A DNA stretch of 34,639 nt from NCBI GenBank assembly GCA_002224055.1, contig AZLU01000014.1, positions 340,576 to 375,214 of the forward strand. Direction: 5' to 3'. Shown in pieces: positions 19,500 to 29,457 of the stretch. The number at the start of each line of letters is the position of its first letter. Within the stretch, counting starts at the first letter, position 1. The position numbers and the translations under genes were made by a program. The DNA comes from Pezizomycotina sp. ARF18. Taxonomy: Eukaryota > Ascomycota. The notes beneath the pieces were generated by a model. That model worked only from the letters and a program-made list of their open reading frames with translations, was not told where the DNA came from and searched no databases.

Positions 19500-19879
19500 T
19501 CAAAAGGTCCAGTATTCCAATCCACTATTACAGAGTTTCCTCAAACAGTTCCGATAAATCATCACAAGCTGTTCCTCCCGGTCGGCCTTCCTTGGCGCTC
19601 GTTTCAATAACCTCTCCAACGTGAGTTCAGGATTACGATCCAAAATGTTTTGAATGACTTCCGCGACTTGGTCCTGCATCATCCTGATTGTTGTTTCATG
19701 GAGGAATTCTTTTGTGATACATTTCGCCGCGCGGCGGGATCGGAGGATGCTGCGACGACTTCTTCGACGGAGGCTTCGATGTTCTTTCGCGTGAAGTTGT
19801 AGACCGCGCAATAGGCCTTCGGTTGCAATTTTGAGAGGTCAAAGCGGAGACGGTCATGGTGAAAGTGTATGATACCCAC
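19500..19879 (-). pseudogene. Small helical protein, one base short
   Basis: The minus-strand ATG at 19879 begins MGIIHFHHDRLRFDLSKLQP and reads on to YCAVYNFTRKNIEASVEEVV. A frame break near 19722 leads to KCITKEFLHETTIRMMQDQV, then LTLERLLKRAPRKADREEQL, and ends at the stop at 19500. The 380-nt span is again 2 modulo 3, so one missing base would give a product of about 126 residues. It is predicted largely alpha-helical and charged. No family is recognised. The pattern x-YN-x-NI-x-V-E loosely recalls the gene at 18444-18745 (VKYNIRIDNITNKVALEV), but I would not claim homology from this alone. Confidence 0.5.
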
Positions 19880-20292
19880 TGAAGTATGGATGAGATTAGG
19901 AAGAAGTGAAAACGATGAATCCGGTTTGAAGTTATAAGATCGTGAGCAACGAGGCGATAGTGAAGGACGATGATGGATAGAGGGTTACAATGTTGAACTA
20001 ATCTCAGGCACCATTCTGAAGTTCTAATGTCTGGTTTATAACACCTGCGGAAGTTACCACTGGCTTATGAATAACCTGATATCGAAAGTGGGAACCGCAG
20101 CTCATCAATTGGCCTACAATAAACAAAGGTTCCCTCAGGGACAAGGAAACAGTGTATTCTCCGACTTGTTGGAAGCCTGAACAAGCAGAACCGCCCCCCA
20201 CACGGGACAATATGAAATCGAATCAAGGTCTAGACATTTTCGGCTTTGAATGTTTGAATGTATAGAAACTGATTACAATAAACAGTCATGCG
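19880..20292. other. Intergenic, no gene seen
   Basis: This is the spacer upstream of the minus-strand gene at 19500-19879. Short frames only; no RNA gene or repeat seen. Confidence 0.4.
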
Positions 20293-20523
20293 ATGGACGA
20301 TACGGTGTTGGGAGAAATGAAACGGTGAATATTTCGCTACAACGATCTAACAAGGAAGTCGTTTCAGCAGAAATTATAACAGCTAGGAGCAGGAACAGGA
20401 CTTGGTTATATCAACCTGTTCATAGAGCAATACAACAACAAGCGGCAAGCGAAAGTGCTATTAGGTTACGTTTACTCCGGTGGCAAATTCAAACAAAGCG
20501 AAAAGGGAGGAGTAAGACGGTGA
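20293..20523 (+). pseudogene. Possible short decayed gene with two internal stops
   Basis: Frame from ATG 20293: MDDTVLGEMKR, TGA (20326-20328), IFRYNDLTRKSFQQKL, TAA (20377-20379), then an open stretch including GLGYINLFIEQYNNKRQAKV and LLGYVYSGGKFK, ending at TGA 20521. Composition after the second stop is protein-like, and both stops could come from C-to-T changes (CGA, CAA). A longer frame (20250-20594) overlaps it in another phase but is Arg/Ser-rich and less convincing. There is no recognised family. Weakly supported. Confidence 0.28.
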
Positions 20524-20673
20524 ACAAAGCGGCGACGGGTTGGATAACTCCTGTGAGTGCGAGTACCAAGGAAATAGTTAAGGTGAAGGGCTAGTATTTT
20601 GGCGAGTGTGGCGCTTCTATTGTCCTTTGTTTGAGCACTCCTGATATCAGCCACAGCTCCCGTTACTGTTTTA

Positions 20674-20883
20674 ATGAAAACATGCGTCACCTACAAAGAG
20701 CCTATGTTAGAATGCTTGAAACAAATCATATTAAAAGAAGGTCTTGGTCAACCGAGAATAGCAAAAAGAACTGCTTACAAAATGTTTCGTTTCATAAACA
20801 TGGATTTCGGAGTGTCGCGACTGGAACATCGACTCGGAGCTCAACGACCAGAGTTGATTCACAATCGAAATGCACCTTCGTGA
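20674..20883 (+). CDS. Hypothetical 69-residue open frame
   Basis: The frame MKTCVTYKEPMLECLKQIIL continues with RTAYKMFRFINMDFGVSRLE and ends at TGA 20881. It has an even, protein-like composition and is open upstream of the ATG back to a TGA near 20625. A hydrophobic run (SVALLLSFV) lies just before that stop. It may be a fragment of a decayed secreted protein. No family is recognised. Confidence 0.22.
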   Translation: MKTCVTYKEPMLECLKQIILKEGLGQPRIAKRTAYKMFRFINMDFGVSRLEHRLGAQRPELIHNRNAPS

Positions 20884-21848
20884 TACGGGACGGAGTGGCG
20901 CTTCAGCTAAAATTGCTTGTTTTATGGAAGTAGTTTGCACGACTTTGCTCTTTGAGGTATTCGGCGCTGAGCATATGATCCAACAACAATGCATAAGCGA
21001 GAGCCACATTCCCTTTACAAAGGATTTGCCACTTGATAGCCTACGTAGCATTTGGCAGTCATCCTCTTTGTTATTATTGTTCAGCGGCTGACTACTCTTC
21101 AGGATATTGAAAGAATGAGCCCATGGAGCTATCAGTAAGAAGAATGTTGATTCCATGTAACTTGACGTAGCTTACCAGGAGCAAAGCTCCAGAAGAGCCA
21201 ATTTTTGAGAGGGATGAACACCATAAGCCGGCACAGTCTGCTCATTCAGTGGTAAAGAACTATGATGTATCTTTGGAATTGGAAAGTTTCGTACTCCGGA
21301 CGCATTCAATCAGCGCTAAAACATACAACAGCGTGATCGTTCAAACTTTCTACGGTATTTGGAGAAGGTTATGTCGGTCAGAAAATTGCATGGAAAATAT
21401 ATTTGTAGTCCGTGTATTTGATTCGCTGTTAAGAGGCTAACACAATAGAGATGCCCTCAGTGTTTCGCGTTTGTGCAATTGTGGTTATTGTAGCCGTTCC
21501 GAATATATCTGTAATAAAGACGGCTTGTATTCTTAAACACCTAGCTGTCCTAGTTGGCTGAGACCAACCCCAAGAGTGTCATGGCTAGACTCCTTTCGGC
21601 ACGCTCGTACTGCAGGAGGTGGTGAGAATCAACTACTGACTTCCCTCGTAGTCTAGGTGATACCTCCATGGCGAGCAGTAACATATTGAGGGTCTGGGTT
21701 TTGGTTTCTGTAAACTATTGAAGCACAACAATATAACAGGTAGAGACAGCTTAACAGATGTAGAGATCCTTCAATCCCCCGTAGGAATGCTCTTAACCCA
21801 ATGAATTCTTGCGCATTATCTTGTGCATTAGAAGAAGAGCGATTACAC
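20884..21848. other. Intergenic, no supported gene
   Basis: Almost 1 kb with only short or antisense frames. I looked for tRNA arms and found none. It ends at the A/T tract upstream of the helicase relic. Confidence 0.4.
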
Positions 21849-21905
21849 GCGGAAAAAAAATAAAAAATAAAAATAAAAATAAAAAATAAAAAATAAAAAA
21901 TAAAT
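21849..21905 (+). repeat. A-rich simple tract (AAAAAT units)
   Basis: The tract consists of runs of 4-8 A split by single T residues. It ends about 200 bp upstream of the first ATG of the NFX1-type helicase relic. It has the same unit type as the tracts at 1317-1395 (other strand) and 4269-4303. Confidence 0.9.
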
Positions 21906-22103
21906 TTCGAGCAGCAAATAAAATGTCAATATTATTTTAATACCAATACCACAAACTAATCACCCTCGTCTCAACCATCAACATCGTACAACTTCACCCT
22001 ACACTATCAACAACCTACAACATCACCATACTATTATTCTTCATCGAACAGAATCTAAAGCACTCAAGTCAACGTCACAAGAACCCAAGAAAAGGACCAC
22101 GAT

Positions 22104-25100
22104 CATGTCGCTCGACCGCCACGAGGGTGGAGAGGGAGGGGGAAGGGAGGCGCGGTCCAGGCGCCTTCGAAGTTGAGACATGCCTTTCCATCGAGAAAGG
22201 AATCACGGCGGAGGTGGCCGCAATCTTCCTACAGCGTCACTCGCCCTAACTTCCGCGTACACTGCGCTCTCTTCCTTCGTCTGATTGCGCAGGATAGCAT
22301 CACGACTTCACTCATCCTGGAACAAGCGGTCGGGACGCTATACAATGTCATCTACGGCTTCGACGGGAAAAGGGTATTAAGTTCTTTGACACTGTTGCGA
22401 TGTGCCTGGAACAGGGAAAGCCGACGCGGATTGATGACGAATTTGCGGAACACCTGAGAGCCGCCACAAAGGCTTTGCAATACATGTTTACGGTCAACCA
22501 GGGCGCAATCATCAAAAAGGAATTCCGGGAGATTGTTCAAAAGATTTCGGGCTGTTACGATCTGGGAGACGTGCGCGAAAACCGAGACGTGCGTACAACC
22601 CAGTTCGCGAACAACAACGACCTCCTCCGCGGAATCAACGCAAAAGTGCTCATATGCGAGGAAGCCGCGGAGGTTCTCAAGTCGCATGTCCTTACTGCCT
22701 TGTTGCCGTCAGTGGAGCACCTCATCCTCATTGGCGATCATCTCCAGCTGAGGCCAAAAATTTAAAAGAACACGTATCTAAAGAACGCGGTCGGCCCGGA
22801 GAAAGATGCAACCTGGACGAGTCGCTGTTCGAACGCTTGGCGAATTCGCTGCCGGGATCATGGACTATCACGATGCTGGAGATCTCGAAAACAATAACAT
22901 ATTCCCCTTCGCGCAGTTAGACTACCAACGGCGCATGTATTCTTCGATTGCAACGCTTATAAGGATACCTTATATCCTCACCTGAGAGATCACCCGAATA
23001 CTGCTCTTTATCCCGAAGTCGCTGATATTAAACGGAGGCTTTTCTGGCTAGACCATAGGCGCTTCGAACACGCGACAGATCCCAACGAGCCGACGCAGAG
23101 TAAGTTCACTACTTGGGAGACGGAAATGGTGACCGCACTTGTAAGGCATCTCTGCCGGCAGGCGACGTACAAGCCAGGCGATATCGCCGTCTTGACGCTA
23201 TATATCGCACAGCTAAGACTCCTGAAGGAAAAGCTGGAAGAAGTGGTCGAGCTGGTAGTCAACGAGAAAGACTTGGAGGACGTCCATAACGTAGAGAACG
23301 AAATAGACGTCCACCTAGCCCTGAAGAAAGAGAGGCTTGAAAGAGGCAGACTGCTGGACAGGGTCAGACTGGCGACAGTTGACAACTTCCAGGTAAGTTC
23401 TAACATCATAAAATTACGTTACAATTACGCCATCGCTAATTCCAAACTTATTTACTATTTTAAGGGCGAGGAAGCAAAAGTCATCGTCGTTTCACTTGTT
23501 CGAAGTAATGAGAGAAGCTTCTGCGGATTCCTAAAGTCGCCAAATAGGATCAACGTGCTACTGAGGTACGTAAGAGCAGTTCAAGAAATTCTATTATTAA
23601 TTTCTACTATTATAATTACACCTGCTAATGACGTTCACGTAGCCGTGCTAAGCATGGAATGTATATCGTCGGGAACGCGAACACCGCCATAATAGCTCCG
23701 ATGTAGGAGACCCTAATTGGAATTTTCGAAAAGAATGGGAATATTAGCGACAAGCTGCAGCTTAGTTGCCCGCGACACCCTGATAACGCTGTCTTCGTAA
23801 AGAATCGTGAAGACTTTGAAAGAGTCTCACCGGAGGGCGACTGCGACGCGAAGTGCAAACTTCGACTGGCATGCGGTCACAATTGTTCGGTGAAATGTCA
23901 CTCAGAGATCCTACACAGAACGGTGAAATGCGTGGAGCCCTGTGCGAAGGTCAAAGCTTGTGGCCACGCGTGCAGCCGTCCCTGCGAGGTTCGCTGCGAG
24001 CATAGTCAATGTCCTAATAACTACAGCGATCCGTGCGCCCCTTACGCTAAGTTATATAGCTAGAGCTGCAAACACCGCACCGAAAAGTGCAGTATGCCCT
24101 GCGCTGCCCCTTGTAATATCCTTCCCTACGATAAACGCTGCGATAAGGAGTTGCGATGCGGACATACTTACCCTAGCCTATATAGCGAGAAGTGCCCTAT
24201 ATGGCGAGAAGTGCCTAACTGAGGACTTTTATAAGGAATGCGCTAAACCTCAGGTCTTAGAAAGAGTCGTTAATTTCGTCACGTTTGGAACATACCGACA
24301 AACAGAACTTGATGTAAACCCGCTTATATTCCTTAATTATAGTCACCGCTATACCAGCGGTAGTCTAGATTGGATTATAGTTCTCTAAGAGAGTTATAGG
24401 CCAAGAAGGAGGGTAGTATCTACGGAGGATACAATTAAAGGCTGCTTGGAGTGCCAAACGCCAGTCTAGGTTATCCTTAGGTATAATCGCGTCCTTAAAG
24501 CGGTGCTACTAGATAAGGCAACTAGGAAATTCGTCGCTGCCGCTAGCTCGAAGTCCGCGGACTTACTCGATTTAATCCAAGAAAGGAAAGAGAAGGTATC
24601 CGAGAAGAGAAAGTTCTTCATCTCTTAGTAATCTGGGAAATATACTGAATATAGGACAGGACCGCGGTACTGAACGCCGCGATACAATACCAGCAGGATT
24701 CTTACCGCGTTCTGAAGGCAATCAAGGATTACGCGAGATTTGTCTCAATGACGGAGCAGCCGCTTGGACGAGTCAACGGTATGATAGCTGCTGCCAGGGC
24801 TAGAGCAAAAGGGCGCAACAAGGCCGCAGCGGACTTGGTTGACCTTGACAATTCCATGATCCAAACGGGCTTCAACCTCCGAGCCGAGTGTTTTCGCTTT
24901 CGTACGACGTGGTCGCTGCTCTGGGACTTAAGAGAAATTGCCGCCGATGAATCCGTCGACGAAAGGATGAGGGAGCGATTCCAAAATGCGGTCCGTGGCC
25001 GTATGCCGAAGCTGATCAAGGAGGCTCTCAAGGCCGGGAATTCTTCTAAATTTGCCAATCTACCGCAGTACGAAGTCGAAGCACGAATATATCACGCATT

Positions 25101-25387
25101 GTTTTGCATCATCGACATCGACAATGCTAAACAACGGGGAGAGACCGTGAAGCCCGAATCTGACGAACAGCAGCCTTGAAGAATGCGAAAAAATACTTAC
25201 GGTTAATTCTGATAAGTTCACGCACTTGCAACATCTTCTGGTCAAAGCGAAATCATTTTTGAGTGAAGGCACATTTGGTACGACGTTACCGAAGGAGAAA
25301 GGGTCAACATCTATCGCGCCGCGGCCGCAAGGTTTCCCAGACGGTTCAATGGTTTTATTGTCAGAACAACCATCCAGTAAGCAGTAA
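22104..25387 (+). pseudogene. NFX1-type zinc-finger SF1 helicase (ZNFX1/Hrr1-like), broken, no P-loop
   Basis: Relics in family order: an N-terminal block (YGFDGK, then KFFDTVAMCLEQGKPTRIDD); helicase motif II region AKVLICEEAAEVLKSH; motif III ILIGDHLQLRP; NLDESLFERLA; a motif-IV-like QLDYQRRMYSSIATLIR; then FTTWETEMVTALVRHLC and the motif V/VI region VDNFQ-GEEAKVIVVSLVRSN and INVLL-SRAKHGMYIVGNA. Introns are 23393-23464 and 23566-23642, both splicing in frame. NFX1 fingers follow (CKLRLACGHNCSVKC, KACGHACSRPC), and a helical C terminus runs to TAA 25385-25387. There is no Walker A GxGKT between the N-terminal block and EEAAE, so that part is deleted or lost. Breaks include frame changes near 22375, 22757, 22900 and 22975, TAG 23704-23706 (from Trp), TAG 24061-24063 and many stops to about 24660. 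In fission yeast Hrr1 works with RNA-dependent RNA polymerase in RNAi. Confidence 0.8.
24040..24660 (+). other. RIP-like damaged segment of the zinc-finger array
   Basis: In this segment zinc-finger codons show G-to-A changes in TpG context on the plus strand. CGHTYPSLYSEKC stands where the finger pattern expects Cys at both Tyr sites (TGT to TAT), TAG stands for TGG, and HRYTSGSLDW follows a Tyr-Ser that should be Cys-Gly. Many TAA, TAG and TGA codons follow. The parts of the gene before and after it are much less altered. Confidence 0.6.
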
Positions 25388-26158
25388 CCCTTAGACCCAT
25401 ACTTTTCGCTGCCTGTTGCCCTTGTCATATGCGTATCGGACAAGTACTAATAGGACTCGAATCAGTTTACAGTCGGCGAATCTGCTACGCCTTTGCAACA
25501 TGCGAGATGCGATGAATGCGAAGCACCGGTCAGGGGTCAAGACGATGCACCCGAAGCAAGTTCTTAGAATGATCACTAGATGCTTTGCGGGCCATTGATG
25601 AATCGTCTCACTTGTCCTCGGAACCAAATTCTTCTTTACTATCTACTAATTATTACGATTATCTTCAGGCTTGAATCTCGACAATCCAGCGCAAAAAATT
25701 GCTCAACCAAGTCAAAAACCAAGATCTATTAAGCTAAATTTGGGAAGGTTGCATTTTATTTATTTTGAAATACACGAGCTTTTATTGAAAATGAAGCATA
25801 TCAGTTTCGCTTATTTAATTGTTACGAGAGAACGGCGTGGCACCAATTTACTATTCTATTGTACACGTTGGTTGATTTCTATCACGGTAGCTATAGTCAT
25901 ATATATCGTCGTACACAAACGACTATGAAGTTAAAAAGCGTAAGGATATGAAGCTAAAATATAATATAGCACTGTTAAGACATTACATAAGTAGACGGCT
26001 ATTCCATCCGCACACTCCACCAGCAGATTTGGATATCAAATCGTACAGTGAATATCTCTTACACTGAATTAGGCTTGATTTGGCATAGAACTGGAAAGCT
26101 CGTTTTTAGAAAAACAATATTCACTAAGCCCAAACGAAAACACTCAACCGGCGGAAAC
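25388..26158. other. Intergenic, no supported gene
   Basis: This spacer lies between the helicase relic and the cluster of small charged proteins. It contains an AT-rich part after 25640. Open frames at 25671-25928 and 25391-25627 (minus) have no coding character that I trust. Confidence 0.4.
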
Positions 26159-26517
26159 ATGTCCCATGTTCAAGAGCCCGACTTTGAAACAAGCTTAGAC
26201 GAAGACCTCTATATGGTTTACTGCAGACTTGTCTTCGAGATCGATGCGGGTTACGCACTATGGTTAGCGACAGGGGAGTTGGTGACTTTGCCTCAGGGCC
26301 TCGTCGACGACTTCCGACAGCTCCGGCGCGCGGTGATGCACCGATATGAGGCCGGCGAGGGCGATCCCTCCCTAGAGCAGGGAGAGTTACGCTTGAGAGG
26401 AGGATCAGAGAGACTACGATTGACACTTTAGGTCATATTGACCTTGACAGTCTAAATGCGTTTTTCAGGGCACATAACCTGCCAGGGGGACAGGTCGGAC
26501 TTTCATTCTTAGAATAG
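26159..26517 (+). pseudogene. Small charged helical protein, cluster member 1, one base short
   Basis: The ATG at 26159 begins MSHVQEPDFETSLDEDLYMV, then FEIDAGYALWLATGELVTLP, DDFRQLRRAVMHRYEAGEGD and PSLEQ. After a break near 26385 it reads RVTLERRIRETTIDTLGHID and LDSLNAFFRAHNLPGG, with TAG 26515-26517. The span of 359 nt is 2 modulo 3, so one lost base restores about 119 codons. The layout (acidic start, amphipathic helix, E-x-DP-x-L, Arg/Glu-rich helix) recurs in the three plus-strand genes that follow. There is no signal peptide, cysteine pattern or known domain. Function unknown. Confidence 0.5.
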
Positions 26518-26831
26518 TTGTTCGTGTATTCAATGATAGACGCCCTTAACAGCGGCAATAGAATACAGATATGCCCGATTTTCTCCCCCCGAAGAGTGGG
26601 AAGAAAGGGGGTTCAACTTGCTCGGTTTGGAAAAATGCAAAGAAAAGAAAAGATCCATTCCCTCACAAGCTAGTCGCGACTTATTCTCAAGAACGGTGGT
26701 GTGCGAGTTTTTCACCCCGGCGCTTCTGCAACGACATCCATGAAGTCACCATCCACGCTCGCTACGTCCGCCTCCACTATTACCCTTCTCCCTCTCCAGA
26801 ATTCTGGCAACAGCTGCGCTCCTTCTCTGAG

Positions 26832-27145
26832 ATGGAAGGGGTCGTAGGTTTCCTTGAATATTCTTCGGGACGGGACTTCGTAGATGAAAACGAGGTCGTC
26901 GCCGTATATGAACCCGGAGACGCTTTTGAAGGAAGGTTTTACGACACCTTGCCAGCGGCGGTGAGAAGCAAATACGAAAGTATGGAAAGATGCGGGGAGC
27001 GAAACTATGGAAGAAGAGGAGATTAGAATCGGCGACCGAATAGCTGACGCTCAAATTTTGCTGCCAGCTGTGGAAAAGTATTTTCTAGACAGTTTCGTTA
27101 AATCTAAGCCTTATGATCCGAGGCCTGTTACATGGGCAAATTAGA
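26832..27145 (+). pseudogene. Small charged helical protein, cluster member 2, frameshifted
   Basis: From ATG 26832 it reads MEGVVGFLEYSSGRDFVDEN and EVVAVYEPGDAFEGRFYDTL, then PAAVRSKYESMERCGER. After a break near 27010 it continues MEEEEIRIGDRIADAQILLP and VEKYFLDSFVKSKPYDPRP, ending at TAG 27143-27145. The 314-nt span is 2 modulo 3. The same frame is open upstream to about 26571, so the start could be earlier. Arrangement and lengths resemble member 1, with helix positions corresponding, but sequence identity is low and I would want a profile alignment. No known family. Confidence 0.42.
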
Positions 27146-27482
27146 ACCTATCCTAGCTCCCGCAGACCAAGATACGGCGTTGTATATACAATAAAAACAG
27201 AACGATGATCGCAGCAGCGTTTATGATAACAGCGAAGTTGAGAAGAGCATCGGCAAAATTGAATCCATATATAACAAGGTTCCCTGCCGTCCACGCCGCC
27301 CAGATTCTAGTACCCAGAGTGATATTGATAAGCGGTTTTTCAAGATTACCGTTATTGGCTTTGGCGTTGTTACGTTTGCTATCAAAGTTAGCATAGGTCT
27401 CTATTTCTTCATACAGAGGTCTCAGAGGTCTGGCGAGACGGAGGCAGGGAATAAAAACTTTAGGGAGCGAATAGGCTCATAG
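27132..27482 (+). pseudogene. Small single-pass membrane protein ORF with internal TAA
   Basis: From ATG 27132 the frame reads MGKLEPILAPADQDTALYIQ, hits TAA at 27192-27194, and continues KQNDDRSSVYDNSEVEKSIG, KIESIYNKVP and QSDIDKRFF. A clear hydrophobic segment of about 20 residues follows (ITVIGFGVVTFAIKVSIGLY), then FFIQRSQRSGETEAGNK, ending at TAG 27480-27482. A charged helix followed by one membrane segment and a basic tail suggests a type II or tail-anchored-like protein. It overlaps the end of the preceding gene by 14 bp in another frame. It is either a decayed separate gene or a downstream exon of that neighbour. No family recognised. Confidence 0.4.
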
Positions 27483-27512
27483 CCTTCTTCCGTACCCAAA
27501 TTCTGCTAAAAG

Positions 27513-27767
27513 CTACAGGGCCTGGGTACCACAAAATACTTCGGATGTTTCATTCACCTGGATGAGGGTATTTGCTGGAGTGAAAAACTCTCGGAAAGCC
27601 AAACATGTATGATATTCTACGTAGCGTCGTGTCGAAGAAGCTTGAGACACAATAATATAAGCAATCATATCTTCAGCTTGAGGAAATAGTGTGCTCTTCG
27701 AGTTTGAGATATATGGCTGCAAATATTTCAAGCTTCTTTCGCCTTCATGGCTCGTGCTCACACCCAT
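27513..27767 (-). CDS. Hypothetical 84-residue open frame
   Basis: This minus frame begins MGVSTSHEGERSLKYLQPYI and includes RRYVEYHTCLAFREFFTPAN. It has protein-like composition but no domain. A GTGAAT just after LIQ could be a weak donor. It is opposite in strand to the surrounding charged-protein cluster. Poorly supported. Confidence 0.22.
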   Translation of the reverse strand: MGVSTSHEGERSLKYLQPYISNSKSTLFPQAEDMIAYIIVSQASSTRRYVEYHTCLAFREFFTPANTLIQVNETSEVFCGTQAL

Positions 27768-27930
27768 CGAGGTAAATATATCATTGATGCTTCACTCTTT
27801 CCAACCCTTTAACTTTCAGATAAGGCCAGTCAATACATAGTACCAACGTTACGAGCTTTATAATCACTCCATGTTGAAGTCAAAGATAACCCATTTCTTA
27901 AATACATATAGTCGAAATACAACGGAAGGA

Positions 27931-28362
27931 ATGCCTTCCCAGACAAACTCCGACACTCACGCCAACGACTCAAGTAAACGCTTAACGGAGAGCCACCGCG
28001 TACTTTGGCGCCACCTTCTATATAATATGCCGAAATCATATATCTGGGGCCTGGAAACCGTTCTGGACTTGCAAGATGTTGAATATCTCCAGCTCGTGCA
28101 CCGGCAAGTCGTCTCCTGTTTCGAGGGAAATTGTCACGACTTGCAGTTCCTAGAGAGGGAAGAACCGCGCTTGAGACGCCTGCGAAAGCGTTACGAAGAC
28201 TGGAAACTTGAACGGCTAGGGTTGATCGATATACTGCATAATATGGCGAGTGTAGCGGTCATGAGGACGTCCTTCAGGACCTTGAGTGGACAAGGCAAGA
28301 AGATGGGTAGCGATATAATTAGTCGAACCGGAGGAGGAAGGGCTGATTCGATGCGTATATAA
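27931..28362 (+). CDS. Small charged helical protein, cluster member 3 (intact)
   Basis: An uninterrupted frame of 143 residues starts at ATG 27931 (MPSQTNSDTHANDSSKRL). It has a polar N terminus, then LWRHLLYNMPKSYIWGLETV, LDLQDVEYLQLVHRQVVSCF and EREEPRLRRLRKRYEDWKLE. The last part is a strongly charged amphipathic helix, comparable in place to the Arg/Glu-rich helices of members 1, 2 and 4. The C terminus is Gly/Arg/Lys-rich. An earlier in-frame start at 27871 is possible but adds a less typical leader. There is no signal peptide or known domain. It is the only member of the cluster without a visible break. Confidence 0.5.
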   Translation: MPSQTNSDTHANDSSKRLTESHRVLWRHLLYNMPKSYIWGLETVLDLQDVEYLQLVHRQVVSCFEGNCHDLQFLEREEPRLRRLRKRYEDWKLERLGLIDILHNMASVAVMRTSFRTLSGQGKKMGSDIISRTGGGRADSMRI

Positions 28363-28951
28363 ATGTATCGAATGTAACGGGAAAGAACAGTATTTGATTC
28401 GCCGCCAGGGTCTCATTCTATGACTCGAGTCGTGCTACTCTTTCAAGCATGAAGAGAACCTATTTTAGAATAGCTGCGGGTCTTTGATTTAATGTAATGC
28501 CCGGACTACATATTCAATGTTTCAGAATCACTTTTGAGTTTGAGAGAAAGAGCTGTGCAGGCGCCTAGGTGAGTTAGTGGCTTGTTTCAATATTTCACTG
28601 GCAACAGATCTTGATAAAAATGCCTAGTCAGTGGTATACCGAAGCTCACAGTTCCAGGTGTGGGTAGAGAGTATCAGTCGCCAGAGGCCTTTTCTCTTTG
28701 GTGTTCAGGTGTATCAAGCATGTGAGAAGCGCAACCTTCCGTATTTCTGAAGAAAGTTCTGTCCGTCTCCAACAATTCCGGACGCTAACATGAACGGGTT
28801 GATACTAATGTATTTCATGAATGGGAAGATTCACTGTTGTGACCCTGATAACCCCTGGTCGCGAGTCTCTTCTTATAAAGGGGGAAACTTTTGTATATAA
28901 TCGCCCCCGGATTCGGGAGTTCAAGCATGCAGTACCCCTCTATTGGCTTTT
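28363..28951. other. Intergenic, no gene seen
   Basis: This spacer between cluster members 3 and 4 has only short frames. No repeat or RNA gene seen. Confidence 0.45.
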
Positions 28952-29457
28952 TACCTACTTTTTCTAGGGAAGATATCGGAATCTTCAAGCGAGCCATCCT
29001 CCGCCGAACCAACTGTCACACTCCGCGAACACCTTACTGCTCCCGACAGTCTGGACCACTCGTACTACGACCTCTGGCACCGGGCCCGAGGTCGTCCGCT
29101 CGTATCGTACCTACCTCCGTACAGGTCTGCCGGGTCACATCTCACGCGTTCAGGTCTCGGAGCTGCAACGGGTGCAAGAGAGTATTCTACAGAGGGAACG
29201 CGAAAATCCGCAGGATCCGAACTTCAGGGTGCGACAACTTGAGTATGAGAGAGCACTCGAAGGTTTAGTGCGCGACTACCTACTAGGTGGGTCGGGGGTC
29301 GTTATGGAATGGGTTAACCATGGAGGACCTAGAGCAACGACGGCGAAGATTTCATTGAGGCGTCGGCGAGGAGGATGTTGAGGCCCGATCTGCTTTAGAT
29401 GATCAAGCAAAACTAAAGAAGGAATTTGCTGAGATTGAGTTATTGGTTCAACTTTGA
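28952..29457 (+). pseudogene. Small charged helical protein, cluster member 4, frameshifted
   Basis: One frame reads GKISESSSEPSSAEPTVTLR and SLDHSYYDLWHRARGRPLV. Near 29105 the coding frame changes to YRTYLRTGLPGHISRVQVSE, then LQRVQESILQRERENPQDPN and FRVRQLEYERALEGLVRDYL. It is open to TGA 29379-29381. A third frame continues coding-like sequence past an in-frame TGA to RSALDDQAKLKKEFAEIELL and a stop at 29455-29457. The helix with E-x-DP and YE-x-L is comparable to members 1 and 3. The start is unclear; an intron ending at TTTCTAG (28961-28967) just before the first block is possible. The C-terminal tail looks like a coiled coil. Function unknown. Confidence 0.45.

Noticed and set aside
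23008-23409. Ser/Thr-rich minus frame over the helicase relic
   Set aside because: It is antisense to well-conserved helicase sequence on the plus strand, and its composition (TSSTTSSSFSF) is typical of a shadow.
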